Positions 1-7,780 of a stretch of DNA of 64,000 bases are shown piece after piece. Source of the stretch: Streptomyces marokkonensis (GTDB lineage Bacteria > Actinomycetota > Actinomycetes > Streptomycetales > Streptomycetaceae); NCBI RefSeq assembly GCF_008312835.1, contig NZ_VSKS01000019.1, positions 99,477 to 163,476 on the forward strand. Reading direction: 5' to 3'. The notes below the pieces were generated by a model that searched no databases, had not been told where the DNA came from, and saw nothing but the letters and a program-made list of their open reading frames with translations. The number at the start of each line of letters is the position of its first letter. Position 1 is the first letter of the stretch. The position numbers and the translations under genes are program-made.

Positions 1-1066
1 GCAGGAGGCCGTCGCCCGCGGGACGTCCTTCGGCACGCCCGGTGAGGGCGAGGTCGCGCTCGCCGAGGAGATGGTCGCGCGGATCGAGCCGCTGGAGCAG
101 GTGCGGCTCGTCTCCAGCGGGACCGAGGCCACCATGTCGGCCATCCGGCTCGCGCGCGGCTTCACGCAGCGCACCAAGGTGGTCAAGTTCGCCGGCTGCT
201 ACCACGGCCACGTCGACTCGCTGCTCGCCTCCGCCGGATCCGGGGTGGCCACGTTCGCGCTCCCCGACACGCCCGGCGTCACCGGGGCGCAGGCCGGCGA
301 CACCATCGTGCTGCCGTACAACGACCTCGACGCCGTGCACGCCGCGTTCGCCGCGCACCCCGGTGAGATCGCCTGCGTGATCACCGAGGCCTCGCCGGGC
401 AACATGGGCGTCGTACCGCCGCTGCCCGGCTTCAACCAGGGGCTCAGGGACGCGTGCGCCGCGAACGGCGCGCTGTACATCTCCGACGAGGTGATGACGG
501 GGTTCAGGACCAGTCGTGCGGGGTGGTACGGCGTCGACGGGGTGCGGCCCGACCTGATGACCTTCGGCAAGGTGATGGGCGGCGGCTTCCCGGCCGCGGC
601 CTTCGGCGGACGCGCCGACGTCATGGCGCACCTCGCCCCCGCCGGTCCCGTCTACCAGGCCGGCACCCTCTCCGGCAACCCCGTCGCCACCGCCGCCGGG
701 CTCGCCCAGCTGCGGCTGCTCGACGAGGCGGCGTACGAGAAGGTGAACGCCGTCTCCGCGCGGATCCAGTCGCTCGTCACCGAGGCGCTGACCAAGGAGG
801 GCGTGGCGCACACGCTGCAGAACGCCTCCAACATGTTCTCCGTGTTCTTCACCGACCGCCCGGTGCGGAACTACGAGGACGCCAAGGCGCAGGAGTCGTT
901 CCGCTTCACCGCGTTCTTCCACTCGCTCCTCGAGAACGGCGTCTATCTGCCGCCGTCGTCCTTCGAGTCCTGGTTCGTGTCCACGGCCCACGACGAGCGG
1001 GCCGTGGCGCGCATCGCCGACGCCCTCCCGGCGGCGGCCCGAGCGGCAGCGGAGGCGACCGCGTGA
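1..1066 (+). CDS. hemL: Glutamate-1-semialdehyde 2,1-aminomutase, 3' part
   Basis: The 5' end lies before the window; the frame is open from base 2. The enzyme converts glutamate-1-semialdehyde to 5-aminolevulinate, the last step of the C5 route to heme. Visible signatures are [11 protein letters not shown] at the start, [17 protein letters not shown], the phosphate/PLP region [11 protein letters not shown], and the PLP-lysine segment [16 protein letters not shown], all typical of class III aminotransferases. The C-terminus is complete. The stop overlaps the GTG of the next gene by 4 bp, suggesting translational coupling. Heme supply fits the cytochrome c maturation genes just downstream. Confidence 0.96.
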   Translation, partial: QEAVARGTSFGTPGEGEVALAEEMVARIEPLEQVRLVSSGTEATMSAIRLARGFTQRTKVVKFAGCYHGHVDSLLASAGSGVATFALPDTPGVTGAQAGDTIVLPYNDLDAVHAAFAAHPGEIACVITEASPGNMGVVPPLPGFNQGLRDACAANGALYISDEVMTGFRTSRAGWYGVDGVRPDLMTFGKVMGGGFPAAAFGGRADVMAHLAPAGPVYQAGTLSGNPVATAAGLAQLRLLDEAAYEKVNAVSARIQSLVTEALTKEGVAHTLQNASNMFSVFFTDRPVRNYEDAKAQESFRFTAFFHSLLENGVYLPPSSFESWFVSTAHDERAVARIADALPAAARAAAEATA

Positions 1067-1755
1067 GCACCCCGGAGAAGAAGGAGGACATCACCGTCGT
1101 CCACCTGATGCGGCACGGCGAGGTCGCCAACCCCGACGGGATCCTGTACGGCCGTTTGGCCGGCTACCACCTCTCCGAGCTGGGCCGCCGCATGGCCGAC
1201 CGGGTGGCCGAGCACCTCGCCCCCCGCGACATCGTCCACGTCGGCGCCTCCCCGCTGGAGCGGGCGCAGGAGACGGCCGAGCCCCTCGCCAAGGGGCAGG
1301 GCCTGGACATCGTCACCGACGAGCGGCTGATCGAGGCGGAGAACGTCTTCCAGGGCAAGACGTTCGGCATCGGCGACGGCGCGCTGCGCCGCCCGGCCAA
1401 CTGGAAACACGTCGTCAACCCGTTCAAGCCGTCCTGGGGCGAGCCGTACGTCGAGCAGGTCATCCGCATGATGGGCGCGCTGAACGCGGCCAGGGACGCG
1501 GCGCGCGGACACGAGGCGGTGCTGGTCAGCCACCAGCTGCCGATCTGGATCGTGCGGTCCTACGTCGAGAAGCGGAGGCTGTGGCACGACCCGCGCAAGC
1601 GGCAGTGCACGCTCGCCTCGCTGACCACGTTCACCTACCGGGGGGACAGGATCGTCTCCGTCGGCTACAGCGAGCCGGCCCGCGATCTCGTCCCCGCGCA
1701 TCTGCTGGCCGGCGCCAAGCCGGTGAAGGGCAAGGGCAAGGCCTTCGGGGCGTAA
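1063..1755 (+). CDS. Histidine phosphatase (phosphoglycerate mutase-like)
   Basis: A 230-aa protein with the catalytic RHGE motif at residues 17-20 ([12 protein letters not shown]), a [12 protein letters not shown] segment near 63-74 and the second catalytic His (157) in VSHQLPIW. This is the broad histidine phosphatase superfamily; the substrate cannot be told from sequence. The GTG start overlaps the hemL stop (GTGA), so it is probably co-transcribed with hemL. The C-terminus is lysine- and glycine-rich ([12 protein letters not shown]) and probably disordered. A housekeeping small-molecule phosphatase is the safest reading. Confidence 0.88.
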   Translation: MSTPEKKEDITVVHLMRHGEVANPDGILYGRLAGYHLSELGRRMADRVAEHLAPRDIVHVGASPLERAQETAEPLAKGQGLDIVTDERLIEAENVFQGKTFGIGDGALRRPANWKHVVNPFKPSWGEPYVEQVIRMMGALNAARDAARGHEAVLVSHQLPIWIVRSYVEKRRLWHDPRKRQCTLASLTTFTYRGDRIVSVGYSEPARDLVPAHLLAGAKPVKGKGKAFGA

Positions 1756-1837
1756 CGCCCATGGGGCGGGAAGGTGACGCCCCTGCAGAGCATCCTTGCG
1801 AAACCTCCGCATGTGGCGGGAACCCTCCGCTGCGTCG

Positions 1838-1868
1838 CGTCCTCTGAATGGGTGACCACCAGAGGACG
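1838..1868. promoter_or_regulatory. 9-bp inverted repeat upstream of the deacetylase-like gene
   Basis: CGTCCTCTG (1838-1846) and CAGAGGACG (1860-1868) are perfect inverted arms with a 13-nt spacer. The right arm ends 17 nt before the ATG at 1886. It could be a dimeric regulator's operator or a 5'-leader hairpin close to the ribosome binding site AGGGGG (1874-1879). Confidence 0.5.
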
Positions 1869-1885
1869 TGACGAAGGGGGACGCC

Positions 1886-3181
1886 ATGCGTGCTCTCTCC
1901 CGCAGGGGAATGCTCGGGCTCGGCGCGGGTGCCGCTGCCGCCGTCTCGCTCGCCGGCTGCGGCGGCTCCACGGGCTCGGACGGTCCGGCCCCCGCGGGTG
2001 GTTCCCGTTCGGGGGATGCCGGCCGGTCCGCGACGCCGAAGCCGACGAGGACGGCCCGTCCGATCGGTGACGGTTCCACCTCGTTCACCGGCAGGCAGCC
2101 CCACCAGCCGGACGAACCGGTGCCGCTGGAGCCGGGCCAGACGCCCCCGCAGTTCGTGGTCTTCTCCTGGGACGGGGCCGGGGAGGTCGGCAACGGGCTC
2201 TTCCCGCGCTTCCTGGACCTCGCCGTGGAGCACGGCGCGTCCATGACCTTCTTCCTCTCGGGCGTGTACCTGCTCCCCGAGTCGAAGAAGCGGCTCTACG
2301 ACCCGCCGAACAACCCGCGCGGCGCCTCCGACATCGGCTACCTCACCGACGGGCACATCAAGGACACGCTGAAGAACGTCCGCCGGGCCTGGCTCGAGGG
2401 CCACGAGATCGGCACGCACTTCAACGGCCACTTCTGCGCCGGCTCCGGCAGCGTCGGCAACTGGACGCCGCAGCAGTGGCGCAGCGAGATCGAGCAGGCC
2501 ACGTCGTTCGTGAAGGAGTGGCGGACCAACTCCGGCTGGACCGACCTGGAACCCCTGCCGTTCGACTACGACAAGGAGCTCGTCGGCGGCCGTACGCCCT
2601 GTCTGCTCGGCCAGGACAGGCTGCTGCCCACCGCCCGCGACCTCGGCTGGCGCTACGACGCCTCCTCGCCCGGCGGACGGCAGGTCTGGCCGGCGAAGAA
2701 GCAGGGTCTGTGGGACCTCCCGCTCCAGCAGATACCGTTCCCGGGACGCTCCTTCGAGGTCCTGTCGATGGACTACAACATGCTCGCCAACCAGTCCCTC
2801 AACACGACCAGAGCGCCCGCCCACAACTACCCGCGCTGGCGCGAACAGGCCGCCGGAGCATACATATCGGGCTTCAAGCGGGCATACGAGACGAACCGGG
2901 CGCCCTTCTTCGTCGGCAACCACTTCGAGCAGTGGAACGGCGGCATCTACATGGACGCCGTGGAGCAGGCGCTCAAGCACATCGCACGGGAGAAGGAGAA
3001 GGGCGGCGACGTGAGGCTCGTCTCCTTCCGGCAGTTCACCGACTGGCTGGACGTGCAGCGGCCCGAGGTCCTGGACAAACTCCGCACCCTGGACGTCGGG
3101 CAGGAACCGGCCGGTGGCTGGCGGACGTTCACGAAGGACACCGCAGGCACCTCAGGAACGGGCACCGGCGACCCCGTCTGA
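1886..3181 (+). CDS. Secreted polysaccharide deacetylase-like lipoprotein
   Basis: A 431-aa protein. The ATG at 1886 is chosen over a GTG at 1868 because AGGGGG lies 6-12 nt upstream of it. The N-terminus has a Tat-like SRRGMLGLGAG and a lipobox SLAGC with Cys25, so export and lipid anchoring are likely. Residues about 88-185 resemble a NodB-type fold: FSWDGAGE (Asp96), HEIGTH (173-178) and the metal-type H-x3-H at His178/His182. The usual TFDDG first motif is SWDG here, so the normal catalytic base Asp is missing. Activity may be altered or absent. It sits between the hemL pair and the cytochrome c genes. Confidence 0.72.
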   Translation: MRALSRRGMLGLGAGAAAAVSLAGCGGSTGSDGPAPAGGSRSGDAGRSATPKPTRTARPIGDGSTSFTGRQPHQPDEPVPLEPGQTPPQFVVFSWDGAGEVGNGLFPRFLDLAVEHGASMTFFLSGVYLLPESKKRLYDPPNNPRGASDIGYLTDGHIKDTLKNVRRAWLEGHEIGTHFNGHFCAGSGSVGNWTPQQWRSEIEQATSFVKEWRTNSGWTDLEPLPFDYDKELVGGRTPCLLGQDRLLPTARDLGWRYDASSPGGRQVWPAKKQGLWDLPLQQIPFPGRSFEVLSMDYNMLANQSLNTTRAPAHNYPRWREQAAGAYISGFKRAYETNRAPFFVGNHFEQWNGGIYMDAVEQALKHIAREKEKGGDVRLVSFRQFTDWLDVQRPEVLDKLRTLDVGQEPAGGWRTFTKDTAGTSGTGTGDPV

Positions 3182-3258
3182 CATGCGGGTTTCCGCCCGC
3201 GACGGAGCGCGCAGGGGGGTGCGCAAGATCCCCGGAACGGGCATGCGAAACTTTTCAC

Positions 3259-3918
3259 ATGAGTGCCGCCAGCCGCGCCCCCCAGCGCTCGAACCGAGCC
3301 CCGCAGAGCTCGCACCGCGCCACCAGCGCCCCTCGCGTCCGCCGTCGCGCCGCGCTGGCCGCCGGTGCCGCCGCGGCCGCGCTGCTCGTCACCGCGTGCG
3401 GATCCGGCGGCACGTCCGGCGGGGGCGGCAACACCAACTTCGTCACCGGGACCGACGGCATCTCCACGGTCGCCGAGGGCAAGCGCGTCGCCGCGCCCGA
3501 CCTGTCCGGGGAGACCCTCGAGGGCAAGCGGCTCGACGTCGCCGACTACCGGGGCAAGGTCGTCGTCCTCAACGTCTGGGGCTCCTGGTGCAACCCGTGC
3601 CGCGCGGAGGCCAAGCACTTCGCCAAGGTGGCCGGGGACTACGCCGACAAGGACGTGCAGTTCGTCGGCATCAACACCCGGGACGGCAGCACCACGCCCG
3701 CCCTCGCCTTCGAGAAGGACTTCGGCATCCCCTACCCGAGCCTGTACGACCCCACGGGCAAGCTGATGCTCCGCTTCGAGAAGGGCACGCTCAACCCGCA
3801 GGCCGTCCCCTCGACGCTGGTCCTGGACCGGGAAGGGAAGGTCGCGGCCCGCTCGCTGGCCGCGCTCGACGAGGAACGGCTGCGGAAGATGCTCGAGCCG
3901 GTCGTCGCGGAGAAGTGA
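3259..3918 (+). CDS. TlpA/ResA-like thiol-disulfide lipoprotein
   Basis: A 219-aa thioredoxin-fold protein. An arginine-rich N-terminus leads to a hydrophobic segment and lipobox LVTAC (Cys47), so it is probably a lipoprotein on the outer face of the membrane. The redox motif is WCNPC (Cys112, Cys115), followed by the cis-Pro region AVPSTLVLD. In System II cytochrome c maturation such proteins reduce apocytochrome CXXCH cysteines, taking electrons from CcdA. The CcdA gene begins two bases after this stop, which supports that role. No clear Shine-Dalgarno sequence precedes the ATG. Confidence 0.9.
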   Translation: MSAASRAPQRSNRAPQSSHRATSAPRVRRRAALAAGAAAAALLVTACGSGGTSGGGGNTNFVTGTDGISTVAEGKRVAAPDLSGETLEGKRLDVADYRGKVVVLNVWGSWCNPCRAEAKHFAKVAGDYADKDVQFVGINTRDGSTTPALAFEKDFGIPYPSLYDPTGKLMLRFEKGTLNPQAVPSTLVLDREGKVAARSLAALDEERLRKMLEPVVAEK

Positions 3919-3919
3919 C

Positions 3920-4693
3920 GTGACGGCCCTCCACACGCTCGCCGCCGAGACGGGCTACAACGGCACCGTGCTCAACGGCGCCCTGCTGGTCGCCCTGCCC
4001 ATCGCCGTGCTCGGCGGGCTCGTCTCCTTCTTCTCGCCCTGCGTCCTGCCGCTGGTCCCCGGCTACCTCTCCTACGTCACCGGTGTCTCCGGGACCGACC
4101 TGGCCGAGGCCCGGCGCGGCCGGATGGTCGCCGGGGCGTCCCTGTTCGTCCTCGGTTTCACCGTCGTGTTCGTCTCCGGCGGCGCCTTCTTCGGCTACTT
4201 CGGACAGACCCTCCAGGAACAGTCGGGCGTCCTGTCCAAGGTGCTCGGCGTCTTCATGATCCTCATGGGCGTCTTCTTCATGGGCCTGATGCCCTGGCTC
4301 ACCCAGCGCGAGTTCCGCTTCCACAAGCGGCCCGCGACCGGGCTGGCCGGCGCGCCCGTCCTCGGCGCCCTCTTCGGCATCGGCTGGACCCCCTGCATCG
4401 GCCCCACCCTCGCCTCCGTACTGACCCTCTCCGCCCAGCAGGAGAGCGCCGGACGCGGCGCCGTACTGACCGTCGCGTACTGTCTGGGGCTGGGTGTCCC
4501 CTTCGTCCTCGCCGCCGTGGCCTTCCGCAAGGCGCTGGGCGCCTTCGGCTGGGTCAAGCGGCACTACGTCTGGGTCCTGCGCGTCGGCGGCACGATGATG
4601 ATCGTGACCGGTGTGCTGCTGCTGACCGGCGTGTGGGACAGCCTCGTGGCGGAGATGCAGACCTGGTCCAACGGCTTCACGGTGGGGATCTGA
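3920..4693 (+). CDS. ccdA: CcdA-like cytochrome c biogenesis membrane protein
   Basis: A 257-aa integral membrane protein with a GTG start immediately after the TlpA-like gene. It has about six hydrophobic segments and the two conserved redox cysteines of the CcdA/DsbD family: FFSPCVLPLVPGY (Cys41) and GWTPCIGPTLAS (Cys159). It would pass electrons from cytoplasmic thioredoxin across the membrane to the neighbouring thiol-disulfide protein for apocytochrome c reduction. The length matches the short CcdA form rather than full DsbD. Confidence 0.93.
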   Translation: MTALHTLAAETGYNGTVLNGALLVALPIAVLGGLVSFFSPCVLPLVPGYLSYVTGVSGTDLAEARRGRMVAGASLFVLGFTVVFVSGGAFFGYFGQTLQEQSGVLSKVLGVFMILMGVFFMGLMPWLTQREFRFHKRPATGLAGAPVLGALFGIGWTPCIGPTLASVLTLSAQQESAGRGAVLTVAYCLGLGVPFVLAAVAFRKALGAFGWVKRHYVWVLRVGGTMMIVTGVLLLTGVWDSLVAEMQTWSNGFTVGI

Positions 4694-4697
4694 CCCG

Positions 4698-6455
4698 ATG
4701 AGCGACACCACGACGGACAACACCACGACCGACAACACCACGACGGCCGGTGACGACCAGGACCTGGGCGCCGCCGGCTCCCAGCTGTCCACCGCCCCCA
4801 AGGAGGAGCTGCCGGGCCTGCCCTCCCTCGGCGTGATCGGCTGGGCCCGCTGGTTCTGGCGGCAGCTCACCTCCATGCGGGTCGCGCTGCTGCTCCTGCT
4901 GCTGCTGTCGCTCGGCGCGATCCCCGGCTCGCTCATCCCGCAGACCGGCATCGACGAGACGAAGGTCGCCGACTTCCGCGAGAAGCACGACGTCCTCGCG
5001 CCGCTCTACGACAAGCTCGGCCTCTTCGACGTCTACAGCTCGGTGTGGTTCTCGGCGATCTACATCCTGCTGTTCATCTCCCTCGTCGGCTGCATCGTGC
5101 CCCGCACCTGGCAGTTCGTGGGCCAGCTGCGCGGCCGCCCGCCGGGCGCCCCCCGCCGGCTGACCCGGCTGCCCGCCCACACCACCTGGCGCACCGGGGC
5201 CGAACCCGAGGAGGTCCGCGAGGCCGCCCTCGCCCTGCTGCGGAAGCGCCGCTTCCGCGCCCACGTCGTCGGTGACGCCGTCGCGGCCGAGAAGGGCTAT
5301 CTGCGCGAGGTCGGCAACCTCCTCTTCCACGTCGCGCTGATCGTGATGCTGATCGCCTTCGCCTGGGGCCAGCTGTTCAAGTCCGAGGGCAACAAGCTGA
5401 TCGTCGAGGGCGACGGTTTCTCCAACGCGCTCCCGATGTACGACGACTTCAAGTCGGGCAGCCTCTTCTCCGTCGACGACCTGGAGCCGTTCAGCTTCGA
5501 CGTGAAGGAGTTCACCGGCACCTACGAGCGCACCGGCCCGAACAAGGGCACCCCGCGCACGTACCAGTCCGAGGTCACCTACGCCGCGGGAGCCCGGGGC
5601 GAGGAGAAGACGGCCGTCATCAAGGTGAACAAGCCCCTCGAGATCGGCGACGCCAAGGTCTACCTCGTCAGCCACGGCTACGCGCCCGTCGTCACCGTTC
5701 GCGACGGCAAGGGCAGGATCGTCTTCCAGGACGCCGTGCCGCTGCTGCCGCTCGACGCCAACGTCACGTCCTCCGGCGTGGTCAAGGTCCTCGACGGCTA
5801 CCGCAACCCCGAGGGCAAGAAGGAACAGCTCGGCTTCAACGCCTTCTTCGTGCCCACCTTCGGCGGCTCCGCCAGCGGCACGATGCTCTCCCAGTTCCCC
5901 GCGCTGGACTATCCGGTGCTCGCGCTGTCCGCCTACCACGGCGACCTGAAGGCCGACTCCGGCATTCCGCAGAGCGTGTACCAGATGGACAAGACCAAGA
6001 TGAAGGAGTTCAAGGACGCCAAGGGCGAGCTGTTCAAGAAGCTGCTCACGCCCGGCGAGACCATGACGCTCCCGAACGGCGCCGGCTCGGTCACCTTCGA
6101 GAAGGACGTCAGGGAGTGGGCCGGCTACCAGATCGTCCAGGAGCCGGGCGGCGGCTGGGCGCTCGGCGGTGCCGTCGCCGCGATCGGCGGCCTCGCCGCC
6201 TCCCTGTTCGTCCAGCGCCGCCGCGTGTGGGTGCGCGCGGTGCGCGGCGCCGACGGCGTGACCGTCGTCGAGATGGCCGGCCTCGGCCGCAGCGAGTCCG
6301 CGAAGGTGCCCGAGGAACTCGGCGACCTTGCCGGCCTCCTCTACGACAAGGCGCCGGGCGCGCCGGACCCCGACGACCCCGACGAGACGTCCTCGAAGAC
6401 ATCCCGACCCACCGATCCTGAAGCCGTATCTGCCGAAGGGGCTGAGCAGCAGTGA
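4698..6455 (+). CDS. resB: Cytochrome c maturation protein ResB
   Basis: A 585-aa protein with a Thr/Asp-rich N-terminal tail, then hydrophobic segments around SMRVALLLLLLLSLG, FSAIYILLFISLVGC and NLLFHVALIVMLIAFAWG. A large extracytoplasmic domain of about 350 residues follows, then a last membrane helix and a cytoplasmic tail. This is the ResB (Ccs1) architecture of the System II heme lyase, which works with CcsB to deliver and attach heme to apocytochrome c. Its ATG lies 4 bp after ccdA, and its stop overlaps ccsB by 4 bp. Confidence 0.94.
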   Translation: MSDTTTDNTTTDNTTTAGDDQDLGAAGSQLSTAPKEELPGLPSLGVIGWARWFWRQLTSMRVALLLLLLLSLGAIPGSLIPQTGIDETKVADFREKHDVLAPLYDKLGLFDVYSSVWFSAIYILLFISLVGCIVPRTWQFVGQLRGRPPGAPRRLTRLPAHTTWRTGAEPEEVREAALALLRKRRFRAHVVGDAVAAEKGYLREVGNLLFHVALIVMLIAFAWGQLFKSEGNKLIVEGDGFSNALPMYDDFKSGSLFSVDDLEPFSFDVKEFTGTYERTGPNKGTPRTYQSEVTYAAGARGEEKTAVIKVNKPLEIGDAKVYLVSHGYAPVVTVRDGKGRIVFQDAVPLLPLDANVTSSGVVKVLDGYRNPEGKKEQLGFNAFFVPTFGGSASGTMLSQFPALDYPVLALSAYHGDLKADSGIPQSVYQMDKTKMKEFKDAKGELFKKLLTPGETMTLPNGAGSVTFEKDVREWAGYQIVQEPGGGWALGGAVAAIGGLAASLFVQRRRVWVRAVRGADGVTVVEMAGLGRSESAKVPEELGDLAGLLYDKAPGAPDPDDPDETSSKTSRPTDPEAVSAEGAEQQ

Positions 6456-7564
6456 CTCTCGCCGCCGCGACCAACGAGAACCTCGCGGAGATCAGCAACG
6501 TACTGATCTACTCCGCGATGGCGATCTACACCCTCGCCTTCTTCGCGTACATCGCGGAGTGGCTCTTCGGCAGCCGCAGCAAGGTCGGCCGTACGGCCGC
6601 GGCCCTCACCCCGAAGGCGGCCACGGCGAAGACGGCACCGGCCGTCACCGTCAACAAGGCCGGCGGCACCGCCGTACTGGAGCGGCCGAAGGTCGTCGTA
6701 CGGGCCGCGGCCGGCTCCCGTGACGTGCCCGACGGGCCCGGAGCGCACGGCGGGGACGAGAAGGGCGACCTCTACGGGCGTATCGCCGTCTCCCTCACCG
6801 TGCTCGCGTTCCTCCTCGCGTTCGGCGGTGTGCTCACCCGCGCGCTGTCCGTGGAGCGGGCGCCGTGGGGCAACATGTACGAGTTCAACATCACCTTCTC
6901 CACCACCGCGGTCGGCGTGTACCTCCTGCTGCTGGCGCTGAAGAAGAACGTGCGCTGGATCGGCCTGTTCCTGACCACCTCGGTCCTCCTCGATCTCGGT
7001 CTCGCCGTCACCGTGCTGTACACCGAGAGCGACCAGCTGGTCCCCGCCCTCCACTCGTACTGGCTGTACATCCACGTCTCCACGGCGATCCTGTGCGGCG
7101 CGGTCTTCTACGTCGGCGCGATCACCACGGTCATGTACCTGTTCAAGGACTCGTACGAGAGCAAGCTCGTGAACGGCGGCAAGCCCGGCAGCTTCGCGAC
7201 CTCGGTTCTGGAGCGGCTGCCCGCCTCCTCCTCGCTGGACAAGTTCGCCTACCGCGTCAACGCGGCCGTCTTCCCGCTGTGGACGTTCACGATCATCGCG
7301 GGCGCCATCTGGGCCGGTGACGCCTGGGGCCGCTACTGGGGCTGGGACCCCAAGGAGACCTGGTCCTTCATCACCTGGGTCGCCTACGCCGGCTACCTGC
7401 ACGCCCGCGCCACCGCCGGCTGGAAGGGCCGCAAGGCCGCGTACCTGGCGCTGGCGGCCTTCGGCTGCTGGCTGTTCAACTACTACGGGGTCAACATCTT
7501 CGTCTCCGGCAAGCACTCCTACGCCGACGTCGGCCTGGGCGCGCTGCGGTCCGTGGGCTTCTGA
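6452..7564 (+). CDS. ccsB: Cytochrome c biogenesis heme-handling protein CcsB (ResC)
   Basis: A 370-aa polytopic membrane protein with GTG start overlapping the resB stop. The diagnostic tryptophan-rich WWD heme motif is seen as GRYWGWDPKETWSFITW, followed by AYAGYLHARAT. Conserved histidines in hydrophobic segments (for example YIHVSTAI and GKHSYADVG) would ligate heme. With ResB it forms the System II synthase. A Thr/Ala/Lys-rich cytoplasmic loop (residues about 45-100) follows the first helix. It is the last gene of the operon and is followed by a hairpin terminator at 7582-7619. Confidence 0.94.
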   Translation: MTLAAATNENLAEISNVLIYSAMAIYTLAFFAYIAEWLFGSRSKVGRTAAALTPKAATAKTAPAVTVNKAGGTAVLERPKVVVRAAAGSRDVPDGPGAHGGDEKGDLYGRIAVSLTVLAFLLAFGGVLTRALSVERAPWGNMYEFNITFSTTAVGVYLLLLALKKNVRWIGLFLTTSVLLDLGLAVTVLYTESDQLVPALHSYWLYIHVSTAILCGAVFYVGAITTVMYLFKDSYESKLVNGGKPGSFATSVLERLPASSSLDKFAYRVNAAVFPLWTFTIIAGAIWAGDAWGRYWGWDPKETWSFITWVAYAGYLHARATAGWKGRKAAYLALAAFGCWLFNYYGVNIFVSGKHSYADVGLGALRSVGF

Positions 7565-7581
7565 ACCCACCCACCACGAAG

Positions 7582-7619
7582 GCCGGTTCCCGCGACTCGG
7601 GTCACGGGGGCCGGCTTTT
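7582..7619 (+). terminator. Rho-independent-type terminator after ccsB
   Basis: GCCGGTTCCCG (7582-7592) pairs with CGGGGGCCGGC (7605-7615), with two G-T wobbles and a 12-nt loop, and is followed directly by TTTT. It closes the cytochrome c operon. Confidence 0.75.
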
Positions 7620-7780
7620 CGTGTGCCCAACGGGGACGTGAGATTTCCGGGGAGAGTTCGCCGAAGCTGTGGTGGCGGGGGCGCCGAGTGGGAACCGTGG
7701 GAGTGCCGCACGGAGTCCGGTGCAGGGAAGGTCCGTTGAGGTGACGGGCGGACGGGACAGCGGGCAGGGGGGTCGGAACG

